DNA of 64,000 bases from the NCBI RefSeq assembly GCF_002878395.1, contig NW_025860098.1, positions 12,272 to 76,271 of the forward strand. The letters run 5' to 3'. How positions within the stretch are numbered: position 1 is the first letter of the stretch; each line of letters starts with the position of its first letter. This document shows positions 30,421-42,567 of the stretch, piece after piece. The notes under the pieces are model-generated. The model was not told the origin of the DNA, made no database searches, and was given only the letters and a program-made list of their open reading frames with translations. The position numbers were made by a program, and so were the translations under genes. The DNA comes from Capsicum annuum. Taxonomy: Eukaryota; Streptophyta; Magnoliopsida; Solanales; Solanaceae.

Positions 30421-31432
30421 ACCTCTAAATTTTGATCTCTGATTGACTCTTTCAACTTGACTAAACTGAGATCTCTATCCTATTTTTTCTTTATGTCGGA
30501 AAATAGAGATGACTCTGAACTATTCGCAACCCATATACTACTTTCTACTGAATCAACTAAATGGATACCTAGTTGGTAAGCTGATGATCTTCGTGATATA
30601 ACTTCTTCTTACTGATCTCAACATGAGCAACACTACCCATACACAGTCTACTGAGAGCATCATCCACGATATTGGCTTTGCCAGGATGATAAAGGACACT
30701 AATCTGTAGTCTTCTAGGAGCTCTAACCACCCTCTCTGATGAAGGTTAAAATCTTTTTGAGAGAATACATATTGAAGGCTCTGGTGATTTGTGAACAGAT
30801 CTTTATGTACCCCATACATTTAATGCCTCCAAATCTTTAAGGCAAATACTATAGCTGCTAACTGAAAATCATTAGTCAGATAATTCTTCTCATAGGTCTT
30901 AAGTTATCTGGAGGTGTAGGCTATAACCTTACCATGCCTTATGAGGACACAGTCCAATCCTACTGTAGATGCATCACAGTACCCAACAAACCCATCTGAA
31001 CCATCTATTAGAGTCAAAACTGGAGCTGAGGTAAGTCGAGTCTTCAACTCCTAAAAACTTTTCTTGCATGAATTTGACCACTAAAACTTGACTTTCTTCT
31101 GAGTAAATCTGTACATGGGGATGCAATGGATAAAAATCCCTCAATAAACCATCTGTAATAGCCAACCAAACCCAAAAAAGTCCTAATATCTGTCGGAGAG
31201 ATGGGTATGGGCTAGTTTCTTACTGCTTCGGTCTTTTGAAGATCAACTCTAATGCTATCAATGGAAATAATATGACCAAGAAATGATACTGAACTTGGCC
31301 AAAATTTTCACGTACTAAATTTGGAACAACTAATGATTTCTGAGAGTCAGCAGTACTATGAGATGGTTTGCATGATTATGCTCACTGCAAAAATAGACAA
31401 GAATGTCATCTATGAAGACTATAATGAATAGA
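30421..31432 (-). pseudogene. E4 RNase H and RT C-terminal part
   Basis: RNase H pieces include MYGVHKDLFTNHQSLQYVFS (30819-30760), where the catalytic FTDH reads FTNH, so a catalytic Asp is replaced. Then come the connection and thumb (30974-31260, VDPQKTEAV-like) and the RT catalytic box at 31395-31418. Confidence 0.8.
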
Positions 31433-33478
31433 TCACCCATAGGTTGGTTTGAAGTGGGTGAGGCCACTTTTCTTGGGCATAAGGCAGTGTTTTAGGATAT
31501 GGAAGTTTATTAGGGAAAGGTTGAAGACAACCCAGATTCGTCAAAAATCATATGCAGATGTGAGGAGAAAGGATCTCGAGTTTGAAGTTGATGATTTACT
31601 GTATCTAAAGATTTCACCCATGAAAGGGGTAAAGAGATTTGGCAAAAATAGGAAAATTAGACCCGTTACGTTAGACCTTATAGAATTATGAGACGTGTTG
31701 GGGAAGTAGCTTATGAGATTGAGTTGCCCAGAGATTTTTCGGCTGTTCATCCGGTCTTTCACGTCTACTTTCTTAAGAAGTGCATCGGTGAGTCCGCTAT
31801 AGTAGATCCTGCAGAGAGATTAGATATTCATAGTAGTATTTCATATGATGAGATTCCAGTTTTGATCCTAGATTACCAGATCCATCTACTTAAGGAAAAA
31901 AGAAGTTTCTTTGGTCGAAGTTCTTTGGCGGAATCAACCAGTTTAGGGCGCTACTTTGGAATCAGAAGCAGACATGCGAGCCAAGTGCCTTACCTCTTCT
32001 CCGCAAATTCAGATCTAGCTGAAGGTACTACTCTCCCTTAATTTAGCCTCTTTCTAATCAAAGATTCAGCTATATAGCTATTCGTTTTATGAGTCCATGC
32101 ACTCACAGAAGTACTCTAGTTTTAAGAATGATGTAAAGTCAGTTTAGCAATTTATTTCAGCTGTGCATCCTTAATTTTCTCTATATTCTTAGCCTAACTA
32201 GCGACATTCAAGAACAAATAGTTCTAAGGGGGATATATTGTAACACCCTGCAAAATTCCCTCATTGTCTAAACCCTTTAGAGCATGTCAAGAGAGGTCTC
32301 ACATTTAGAAATTTGGCTAAGTGTTTGGAATTAGTCATTTTTAAGACCTTCAAACTTTGAGGATTTTATTTCCAAACTTCTCGACCTCCGATAGTTAGGT
32401 TTTTTGTCGATTAACGATGGGGAAAGTCAAGATTACATCTCCGGTGAATTTTAGAATTTTTGGACAGCGTAAGGGCATTTTTAGTGTTGCAAAAAGTGGG
32501 CAAGGAGATTTCCCCACGGCGCCTCACCAAGTACGGTACCTGGGGGCACTGCGATGGTCAAGGTGGTACCTTGCACATCCGGTGGGCTAGGGCCCACACG
32601 CCCTGGCTAGTTTGGCTGGGGAAAATTTCAGCATTCCAACTCCATATCATTAAGGGAAAAAGGGGTATTTTCCACCCCTATTCAACTATAATACGAGATT
32701 TGACCCCCAAAGCACCAAAACATAGTCACTTTCACTCAATTACCTCAAGAACAAAGCTTAAGGTTTCAACCCAATATTAAAAAAAACTCAAGATTTTCAC
32801 CATTAATTTTCAAAATTGATTCAAGAATTAAGATCCCTAAACCAAGAGCTTTAAAAACCCTCATTCAAGAGTGCAAATAGAGTCCCAAAAATTAAGCTTG
32901 TTCATCTAGTTCATCATTTAAGGTATGTGGGATTTTCAACAAGGACAATCCTTTTGTCCTTGTGTCCAAAAATTATATTTTGAAGCAAATTCCTTATGAT
33001 TTGAGATTGGGTTTATACCCAAAGGTACCTTATTGATGATTTGAGCATGATATGATGATTTATTATGAAATTCCATGTTTATTTTGAGTTAAAGAATGCT
33101 TCTTTAAAATTTTGAATATCATGAGTATGTTATGAGTCATTGATTTTAGATTTTCAATTGAGACTAAGCATGATAATTGTGATTCTTGATTTTAGTATTT
33201 TGATATGGTTGAAGTATTTTCAAGAAAACCTATTGAGTGTGATGATTTCTATGAAATTACATGAGTTTGAGATATAGGTTATTAGACCCTAATTTGAGAA
33301 TTTATATTTCAAGAACTTGTGCTTTGAGCACCCTGAGATAAGCTTATTTTGAGATGTATAAATAATATTTGATCTTCGGATCATCAGTTGAGTTTTGGAA
33401 TCCGCTTTTTTCGAGTTTATGTTAGGATATAGATATGAGTTTGGTTTTCATTATAAACTAGAAGATTATTTTAAAAGT
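31430..33478 (+). mobile_element. E5 unit 1: integrase C-terminus, polypurine tract and 1.24-kb LTR start
   Basis: Begins abruptly with RSPIGWFEVGEAT codons and holds the GPY module (31600-31690), chromodomain-like region (31688-31960), 3' UTR, polypurine tract AAGGGGGATATA (32226-32238) and LTR from 32239 (TGTAACACCC) to about 33473. It then stops at TTTTAAAAGTGG and switches to a second copy of the same content. Frame breaks near 31470 and 31650. Confidence 0.88.
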
Positions 33479-34270
33479 GGTTTGAAGAGGGTGAGGCCAC
33501 TGTGCTTAGGCCTGAGATAGTGTTTGAGGCTATGGACAAAGTTAAGTTTATTAGGGAAAGGTTGAAGACAACCCAGAGTCGTCAGAAATCATATGCAGAT
33601 GTGAGGAGAAAGTATCTCGAGTTTGAAGTTGATGATTTAGTGTATCTAAAGATTTTACCCATGAAAGGGGTTAAAAGATTTGGTAAAAAGGGCAAACTTA
33701 GTCCCCGTTTTGTTGGACCTTAAGAATTCTAAGACGTTTTGAGAAGTATCTTATGAGATTGAGTTGCCCATAGATTTGTTAGCTATTTATCCAGTCTTTC
33801 ACATCTCCTTGCTTAAGAAGTGCATCGGTGAGTTCGGTGTAGTAGATCATTTAGAGAGATTAGATATTCAGAATAGTCTTTCGTATGATGAGATTCCAGT
33901 TATGATGCTAGATTACCAGATCAGTAGACTAAGGAACAAATAAGTTCCTTTGGTCAAAGTTCTTTGGTGGAATCAGCCAGTTGAGGGCGCTACTTTGGAA
34001 GCAGAAGCAGATATAAGAGCCAAGTACCCTCACCGCAAATTCAGATCTAGTCAAAGGTACTACTCTTCCTTAATTTATCCTCTTTCTAATTAAAGATTCA
34101 GCTATATATGTATTCGTATTATGAGTCTATGCACTCACTGAAGTACTCAAGAGTTTAGAATGATGTAGATTTAGTTTTGCAATTTATTTCAGCTGTGCAT
34201 CCTCAGTTTTCTGTGTATTCTTAGCCTAACTAAAGACATTTGAGGATGAATATTTCCAAAGGGGAGATAT
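33479..34270 (+). mobile_element. E5 unit 2: repeated integrase C-terminus and 3' UTR
   Basis: Second copy of 31447-32238, offset 2032 bp. The open piece 33502-33723 encodes IRERLKTTQSRQKSYADV and [12 protein letters not shown], then the chromodomain-like segment continues in another frame to about 33960. Polypurine tract AAAGGGGAGATAT at 34258-34270. Confidence 0.88.
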
Positions 34271-37174
34271 TGTAACACCTTACAAAATTTCCTCATTGTC
34301 TAAGCCCTTTAGAGCATGTCAAGATAGGTCTCACACTTCGAAATTTGGCTAAGTGTTGGGAATTAGTCATCTTTAAGACCTTCAGACCTTGAGGATTCTA
34401 TTTTTGACCTTCTCGACCTCCGATGGTTGGGTTTTTTATTGATTCATGATGGGGCAAGTCAAGAGTACATCTCGAGTGTTCAAAATTTTTGGACGAGCGT
34501 AAGGGTATGTTTAGTGTCGCAAAAAGTAGGCAAGGCAATTTCCCCGTGGCGCCTCGCCAAGTACGGTACCTGGGGGCACCACGATGGTCAAGGTAGTACC
34601 TTGTTCAATCCGGCGGGCTAGGGTCCACGCACCCTAGCTAGTCCGCTGGGGAAAATTCTAGCATTCCCAATCCATATCATTGAGGTAGAAAGAGGCATTT
34701 TCCACCCCTATTCAGCTATAACATGAGATTTGGCCCCCAAAACACCCAAACATAGTCACTTTCATTCAATTTCCTCAAGAACAAAGCTTAGGGTTTCAAC
34801 CCAATATTCAAGAAAACTCAAGATTTTCACCATTAATTTTCAATATTGATTCAAGAATTAAGATCCCTAAACTAAGAGCTTAAAAAACCCTCATTCAAGA
34901 GTGAAAATAGAGTCCCTATAATCAATCTTGTTCATCATTTAAGGTATGTGGGGTTTTCAACAAGGGAAATCCTTTCGTCCTTGTGCCCAAAAATTATATT
35001 TTGAATCAAATTCCTTATGATTTGAGATTGGGTTTATACCCAAAGGTACCTTATTGATGATTTGAGCATGATATGATGATTTATTATGAAATTCCATGTA
35101 TATTTTGAGTTAAAGAATGCTTCTTTAAAATTTTGAATATCATGAGTATGTTATGAGTTATTTATTTTAGATTTTCAATTGAGACTAAGCATGATAATTG
35201 TGATTCTTGATTTTAGTATTTTGATATGGTTGAAGTATTTTCAAGAAAACCTATTGAGCGTGATGATTTCTATGAAATTACATGATTTTTAGATATAGGC
35301 TATTAGACCCTAATTTGAGCATTTATATTTCAAGATCTTACGCTTTGAGCACCCTAATATTTGCATATTTTGAGATGTATAAATAATATTTGATCTTCGG
35401 ATCATCAGTTGAGTTTTGGAATCCACTTTTTTTGAGTTTATTTCAGAATACAGATATGAGTTTGGTTTTCATTATAAACCATGAGATTATTTTAAAAGTG
35501 GATTTCCAATGAGATAAGCATGAAAAATAAAAGGGAGTAGCATCTAGCACCGAGTTGGATATGATTTCAAGGTCTCATACCCAGAACTACGTGCCACCAT
35601 AGGATTGAGATTTATGTGACAGAGGTAGAGATAATGATCACTTAGCTAAGGTTATACTCCCTGGAAAGAGTATGAAACCTCTCCCCCATCATGAGGTTTT
35701 CTTCTATTTAGGAAGTCGAGACGTGAGATTCCTTGTAGCTTGTATGGTTTATGTCAGTTAACAAAACCTCCCTTGCAGAACAGTTTTTAAAAGAGAATTT
35801 CCTAAAGCCTTAAAGATAAGTTAATTTCCTACTAGGAAATAAAAGTTTTAAAGGTATTTTCCCTAAAGATTTTAAATACTAAGATTAAAGGCTCACAAGC
35901 TTGTTCAGATATTGCTTTACTTGAGATTTCAGTTTCAAATTTACAGTCTTAACTTTCAAATACAGAGGTGAGATCTTTATCACTTATTCTAAATGATTTG
36001 ACAAGAGGATATAACTACATATTTTTGAAATAAGTGTCATGACTCACTAGCTTTACATTATATGTTTTATTCTTCATGATTCGTGATATTCAGGTTTTAT
36101 ATTTCTCAAGCCTATGCGAGTCATTTACCTTTAGCATGCATTGTTTCATAAACTGTGATGATATTATTTACTTATTGCATGCACCCCCATATACTCACTA
36201 CATCCTGAAAGTACTGATCTACATATATGTCTATATGCTACATTGTTTCATAATGTAGGTTCAGGTGCTCAGTCCCAGCAGCAATAGTGATTTTTGAGTA
36301 CCTCATCTACACTCCTGCAGTTGGTGAGTCCTCTTAGTTCGAGGACCTAGCCTCTCAGATTTCTATCTTCATTAGTGGTTATTTTATTATTTATTTTAGA
36401 TAGTTTGAGTCAGCTGGGGTATGTCCCAGTGACTCTCTAGATTCAGTCAGTAGAGGCTTGTCAGACTACTAGATTTAGACTTAGAATTCAGATGTCATAT
36501 TCAAATTCTTTTAGTATTTGTTTTATCAGACTATTTAGATTTGCACATTGAGATTTGCTCAGATAGTTTTTATGTATATGTCATGATTTATATCCATATT
36601 TCCTCTATGATTTATATTTAGATGTATAAAAAGTAGCCAGGGTTAGCTCAGGACTACTTGTTGTTCGAAGCACCGTGTGGCATCCCAGGAACTAGTTTTT
36701 GAGATGTTATATACGTCTATGTGCTATATTGTCTCATAATGTAGGTTCATGTTCTTATTATCAGTAGCGTGAGTAGTTCGAGCATCTCCATCTACATACA
36801 ATAGTTGGTGGCTCCTCATAGTTTGTGGAATTATTCATTAAGATTTTGCAGGTTATTAGTTTCTATGATTCAACATTCTTTTAAGACAGCTCGAGTTAAC
36901 TGGGGGTTTATCCTAGCGACTTTCTAGTTATTAGTAGTGGAGGCTTGTCAGACTACTAGATTTAATTCAGATTTTTAGTATTGAGTTTTCATACATTACA
37001 TTTGAATTATTCTCAGCTATCTTAGATAGTTTTCCGCATTTTAGTATGATTATGCATCTATATTTCCATTATTATGAGAGACAGATTTAGTAGAAGGCAG
37101 CTAGGGTTAGCTTAACTCTACCCATAGTCTTGAGCCCTGTGTGATATCTAGAGACAAAATTTTGGGGCATTACA
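34271..37174 (+). repeat. E5 central LTR, complete (about 2.9 kb)
   Basis: Runs from TGTAACACCT (34271) to GGGGCATTACA (37174), directly followed by a primer site. The first 1.24 kb matches 32239-33473. It is about 0.45 kb longer than the E7 LTR because of an internal duplication (about 36240-36700 and 36720-37170, each with AATGTAGGTTCA and GAGGCTTGTCAGACTACTAG). A GC-rich block lies at 34540-34650 with GGTACCTGGGGGCAC. Confidence 0.88.
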
Positions 37175-37178
37175 AACA

Positions 37179-37191
37179 TGGTATCAGAGCC
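37179..37191 (+). other. E5 primer-binding site
   Basis: TGGTATCAGAGCC, a perfect initiator tRNA-Met complement, four bases after the LTR end. An LTR with integrase to its left and gag to its right is the signature of a tandem or recombined element pair sharing one LTR. Confidence 0.93.
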
Positions 37192-37299
37192 TAAGGTTTA
37201 TAAGAGTCCTGTGGAGTTAGAGAAGCCATGTTACGTAGAGTCTTGATCATGTATGTGAAGCGCTCCATATTTCTGAGCAAGAGGCTATGGGACATTCTT

Positions 37300-37935
37300 A
37301 GGAAATAATATATTTCTTTCATGATCTATAGTTCTTATAATAGCTCTATCTTTTTTTAACTCGTGCTCTTAAGTGGCAATTAAATATGCCTCTTCATCGA
37401 GCTAACGCCCACAGAAGAAATAACTATCCCCCCGGCCCACAGATCCTTTGAATGAGAATGTATCCCATGCTGAGTTTAGGGTTTCATTTTAGGCATTGGC
37501 CGAAGCTCTGACTGCTAATATTCAGGGAAACCATCAGTCTATGGTCCTACTTCAGTACAATAGGGATTTAGCAGTATCCAGAATTAGAGATTTCATGAGA
37601 ATGAATCTGCCAAAGTTCTTTGGGTCAAAGTCAATTGTGGACCCACAACTTTGCTTAGATGAGGTGACGAAGATCACCTAGACTATGCATATTTTTGAAG
37701 AGGAGAGTTTAGAGTTAGTATCTTATAGGTTGAAGGATGTAGCGTATAATTGGCTAGTTATGTGGAAGAATGGTATAGGTGAGAATACAACTCCTATGAG
37801 TTCGAAAGTATTTTTAGATACTTTGCTAGACAGATTCTTTACATGTGAAATGAGAGTAGCTAAGTTAGAGGAGTTCGTGAACCCGAGGCAGGGCTCAATA
37901 ACAGTGAAGGAGTACTTTCTTAAGTTCAATCAGAT
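37300..37935 (+). pseudogene. E5 gag, N-terminal half
   Basis: Capsid-type gag sequence with FMRMNLPKFFGSKSIVDPQL, LVSYRLKDVAYNWLVMWK, and then the RFFTCEMRVAKLEEFVNPRQG and VKEYFLKFNQ motifs typical of plant gypsy gag. A stop at 37679-37681 splits it. After FNQ (about 37930) it is fused to minus-strand E6. Confidence 0.85.
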
Positions 37936-39310
37936 TGGTTTTGTCAAAGTACCTTGACTAGAGGGACTTCTTTGTTCCTCAATCTACGAGTCTGATAGTA
38001 AAGAATTTCGACTGGAATTTCCTCATAGGAAAGGATGTTCTAGACATCAATGCTCTGAATAGGGACTACAACTACTGGTTCACCTATACACTTCTTAAGC
38101 AAAGAGACATGGAAGACTGGATGAACTGAAGCTAGATCTAAAGGCAACTCAAGCTCATAAGCTATATTTCTGAAACAACTGAGAATCTTGAAGGGACTGG
38201 CCTATTACGGACTGAGCTTTCTATTCTTGCCAAATCTATTGACTTCTTTCATAGGAGAGATCTTGAGATAAAGATAATCACTAATCTTAAACTCGGGATC
38301 TGCGTAGGGCTTCTGTCGGCTCTGAGTAGCCTGAAGCCTCTCTCTGATCAATTGAACCTTCTATAAGGCATCGAATACTAAGTCAGACCCTATGACTACA
38401 GCTTCACTAATCTCAAACTAACCAACTAGAGATCTATATCTCCTACCATAGAGAGCTTCAAATGGAGTCATTTGAATGCTGTAATGATAGCTATTATTGT
38501 TTGTAAACTCGATAAAAGGTAAGTGGTCATACCAACTTCTCTTGAAATCAATTGTACACTCCCTTATCATATCTTCGAGAGTCTGAATAGTCCTTTATAC
38601 TTGACCATCTGTCTGAGGATAAAAGGCCGTACTGAGGTAAACTTGGGTACAAAACCTTTTTGGAATGCCTTCCAGAAGTAAGAGGTGAACTGAGTACCTC
38701 TGTCTAAGATGATAGATAGAGGAATAACGTACAATCTAACCAACTCCCTAATATAGAGTTTGGTGTAATCCTCGGCTGAATAAGAGGCATGGACTGGAAG
38801 GAAATGAGATGACTTGATCATTCTGTCTACAATGACCCAGACTGAATCATGCTGATGATAAGTTTGAGGCAAACCCATCATGAAATCCATGTTCACTTCT
38901 TCCCACTTTCAAGTAGAAATGATGAACTCCTACATAGAACCACTAGGCTTCTGATGCTCTATCTTAACCTACTGACAAGTAGAGAACTTAGCTATAAACT
39001 AAGAAATATCTCTCTTCATCCCACTCCACCAATAGATCTCCCACAAATCGTGGTACATCTTAATGTCCCTTGGATGAATCGAGTATTATGCACCATGCAC
39101 TTCAGCAAGGATTTGCTTCCTCAAGTCATCTACACCTGGAACACACAGACGACCCTGACAACGAAGGACACCATCTCCCCCTTGAGAGAAAACCTCTACT
39201 TTCTGATCTCTAACAGACTCCTTGAGCTTAACAAGGCTAGGATCCCTGTCTTTCTTATCCTTCTCTTTGAAAACTAGAGATGATTTGGAACTACTCTGAA
39301 CACAGACAGT
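37930..39310 (-). pseudogene. E6 integrase with GPY and chromodomain part
   Basis: The open piece 38896-38567 gives the catalytic core: MNMDFMMGLPQTYHQHDSVW, VIVDRMIKS (first Asp) and IILDRGTQFTS (second Asp). The Glu segment is at about 38560-38600. The GPY module and chromodomain start lie in 38300-37930. The zinc-binding domain is at 39300-38930, with several codons changed to stops. Confidence 0.85.
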
Positions 39311-40853
39311 ACCCTCTGAAGAACCGACTAAGAGAACACCTAGTCTGGCAAGCTGAAGGACTTCCTAAGATCGTCGGCCACTACGTTGTCCTTGCCTGGA
39401 TAATAAAGGACAGTCATGTCATAATATTTCAAGAGCTTTAACCACCTTCTCTGGCAACGATTGAGATGTCTCTGAGAAAATACATACTAAAGGCTCTTTG
39501 ATATGTGAAGACATCTACATGAACTCCATAGAGGTAGTGCCTCCAAATCATTAAGGCAAATACTACAACTACTAACTTAAGATCATGAGTAGGATAATTA
39601 TTCTCATAGGGTTTCAACTGTCTGGAGGCGTAGGCTATGACCTTACCATACTGCATGAGGACACAACCCAAAACTACTCAAGATGCATTATAATAAAATA
39701 CAAACCCATCGGAACCATCTGGAAGAGTTAGGATTAAAGCTAAAGTGAGTCGACTCTTCAACTTCTAAAATATCTTCTAGCAAGGAACTGACCACTGAAA
39801 CTTAGCCTTCTTCTACATCAATCTGGATATAGGGGATGCAATAGACCAAAATACCTCAAAAAACCATATGTAATAGCCATCCAATCCTAATAAACTCCTA
39901 ATATCTGATAGAGTGACATGGCGTGGCTAGTTTCTTACTGCTTCAGTATTTTGAGAATCTACTCTAATGCCATCACCAGAAATAACATGGCCATGGAATG
40001 CTAATGATCTTATCCAACACTCATACTTGTTGAATTTAGGAAATACCTGATGATCTCAGAGTATTTGAAGCACTGTTTTGAGATGGTCTGAATAATCTTG
40101 CTCCGTGCAGGAATAAACCAGAATATCATCGATAAATACTATGATAAATATGTCTAAGTACTACTTGAACACATGGTTCATCAAGTCCATGAAATCTTTA
40201 GGGGCATTAGTAAGACCAAAGGACATAACTAGAAACTCGAACTGACCATACCGAGTATAAAAAGCTGTTTTTGGAATGTCACGTTCCCTAACTCAGAGCT
40301 GATGATAGCTTGATCTGAGGTCTATCTTGGAGAAATAACTGGCACCCTGAAGTTGGTCAAATAAGTGATCCATTCAGGGAAGAGGATACCTATTCTTGAC
40401 CATAACCTTATTCAGCTGACGGTAATCGATGCATATCCTGAGAGAACCGTCTTTCTTGTGCATGAATAAGACTGGTATGCCCCACGAAGGGTTGCTGGGT
40501 TTGATGAATCCCTTATCTAATAGATCCTTCAATTGTTCTTTTAGTTTCCTGATTTTTGCTGGTGCAATTTTGTATGGAGGAATAGAGATAAGCTGAGTAT
40601 GTAGAAGAAGGTCTATGCCAAAGTCTATTTCCCTTTTGGGAGGAATACTTGGAAGATCTTCGAGAAAGACATTTGAATATTCACTAACCACTGGGACTGA
40701 TCCAAGGCTGGGAGATTCTGAACTGGAATCTTTATCATACACGAAGTGATAAACACAACCCCTAGATATCATTTTCCTTGCCCGAAGGTTGGAAACAAGA
40801 TAACCCCTGAAAGATGAAGTACTACCTCGCCACTCTAAGATAGGACTATTCAA
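39311..40853 (-). pseudogene. E6 RT and RNase H
   Basis: The open piece 40853-40374 (159 codons) spans the protease-RT linker ([20 protein letters not shown]) and RT fingers ([25 protein letters not shown]). The palm box VFIDDILVY lies near 40110-40135. RNase H with [20 protein letters not shown] starts at 39671, and the VDVFTYQRA part shows FTDH changed to FTYQ. A good reference for the damaged RTs nearby. Confidence 0.87.
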
Positions 40854-40869
40854 AAACTAAAACTGAACT

Positions 40870-41215
40870 ATTCTATTTCTGTAGTCGACCGTGGAATAGC
40901 ACGAATGAAGCCAATCCATGTTGAGAATGACATCAAAGCCAATGATTTCTAATTAGACTAAGTCTGCTAAGGTGACTTTCTGAAATATCATAATCAGGCA
41001 GTTCCTGTATACTCGCCAGGCTACATTAGTTTTACCCACTAGGGTAGAGACTGAAAAGGGCTTTGTTAGAATTTCGAGACTTATTTTGAAATCTCCTTCT
41101 ATAAAGGGAGTAACAAAAGACAAGGATGCACCTGGGTCTAGCAAAGCCTAAATATGAATATGGAAAATCTGCAACGTACCAGTAATGAAATTAGGAGAAT
41201 TTTCCTGATCCTATA
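40870..41215 (-). pseudogene. E6 aspartic protease
   Basis: The open piece 41144-40953 begins MLDPGASLSFVTPF. The active site D-P-G replaces D-T/S-G, a variant also seen in E7 (LLDPG) and, as DLG, in E2. The following FSVSTLVG and VYRNCLI segments fit this protease family. Confidence 0.78.
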
Positions 41216-42330
41216 GGGTCTGAAGAGTATATAGCTTGTTTGGGAATTGCCTACTAGTGGCACTAGAAGTGGCCCCCTGATGGTTTGGGAGACTATACTG
41301 AGCTGTAGATCGAGTCTACTGACCCTGTGAACCTAACTGCGGACAATCCCTGACCCTGTAGATTGGCTTTCTGCATCCGAAACAAGTATCACTGCCAGCC
41401 TTGCAAGCACCCTGATTGTACTTTCCACATGTTTGACAATTAGGAAAGTGAAAGCACTACTAACACATCCCTGATACTTAGAGACTAGTGCTCTATCTCT
41501 ATTGTCGTCTCTATATTTTGGTACTGCAGCACTGGTGGAGGAAGGGGATAGAGCACCTGACTTGGAGCGAAACTATGAATGGTTTCCCCTCTGACTTGGG
41601 CTGAGCAAACTTAAAAATGCCTGACTTTGCTCTTTTGTTTTGCCACTCTTTAGTCTTAATCTTTTGCTCCTCTATTTGCACGACATGGGTCATGAGTCTA
41701 GCTAAAGTCTTGTCACTGATCAACATAGCAGATCTACATTCATTCACCATGCTATCATTGACACCTGAAACAAACTTTCTCATCTTAGATCGACTGTCTG
41801 CAACTATATGAGGGGCATATATAGATAACTGAATGAATTTAAGAGAGTACTTCTTAACCATCATATTTCCCTACCTGAGGTTGATAAACTCTAGAACTTT
41901 TGCCTCCCTCAGCTCTTGGGAAAAGAATTTCTCTAAGAAGGCCATGAAAAATTCCTCCCACTCAATAGGATCTGCATACTCTAACCTCTCAGACTTCCAC
42001 TGCTGGTACTAAGTTTGAGCAATATCCTGTAAATAGTATGTGGCTAACTTATCCCTCTAACAAGATATGACTCCCATGATATCTATGACCTTCTGGACTT
42101 GGTCAATGAACTCCTATGGGTCCTCATCATACTTAGACCCTGAGAAAGAGGATTCATCCGAGTGAAGTCTCGAATCCTCGCTGCTTAATTGGCTAGTGGG
42201 TTGGTCGAGATGCCTGCTGGCCATTCATTCTGGGTGGTAACAGACTGGGAAAGACTGATAAATGTAGCCAAGAACTCTGTATGAGAAACATGATTGCCCA
42301 AAGGATCTTCGGGTAAGGAGCTGGCTAGTT
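41216..42330 (-). pseudogene. E6 gag
   Basis: The open piece 41864-41511 contains the capsid end (YSLKFIQLSIYAPHIVADSR, RKFVSGVNDSMVNECRSAML). The zinc knuckle at about 41341-41398 reads CFGCRKPIYRVRDC: the zinc-binding His is Tyr, so RNA packaging by this copy would be impaired. Confidence 0.82.
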
Positions 42331-42550
42331 TTTTCTATTTGGAGGAATGGTCTGAAATAAAGAGAAGAACGGATTAGACTGAGAGTTTTATATGAGATTA
42401 TGCTGACTAGAATGACATGAATACTAAATGAAGGGAACTATTCCTAAACATCTTATATCCTCCTATACATAAATGTGGGGCACAACACACCCATGCACAA
42501 GACTCTACTAGATGCGGTTTTCAGGCTTCCTAGGATACTATTGAACTTTA

Positions 42551-42564
42551 GTCTCTGATACCAA
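42551..42564 (-). other. E6 primer-binding site
   Basis: The minus strand reads TTGGTATCAGAGAC, four bases inside the LTR edge, with one mismatch to the initiator tRNA-Met complement. Confidence 0.88.
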
Positions 42565-42567
42565 GTT

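Larger units (their letters stand above)
28745..31432 (-). mobile_element. E4: 5'-truncated gypsy element
   Basis: Internal region of a minus-strand Tekay-like element from polypurine tract and 3' UTR (28745-29176) through integrase and RNase H to the middle of RT. It breaks off right after the VFIDDILVY codons (about 31395-31418) and is fused to a plus-strand element at about 31430. Gag, protease, the RT N-terminus and the 5' LTR are lost. Confidence 0.87.
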
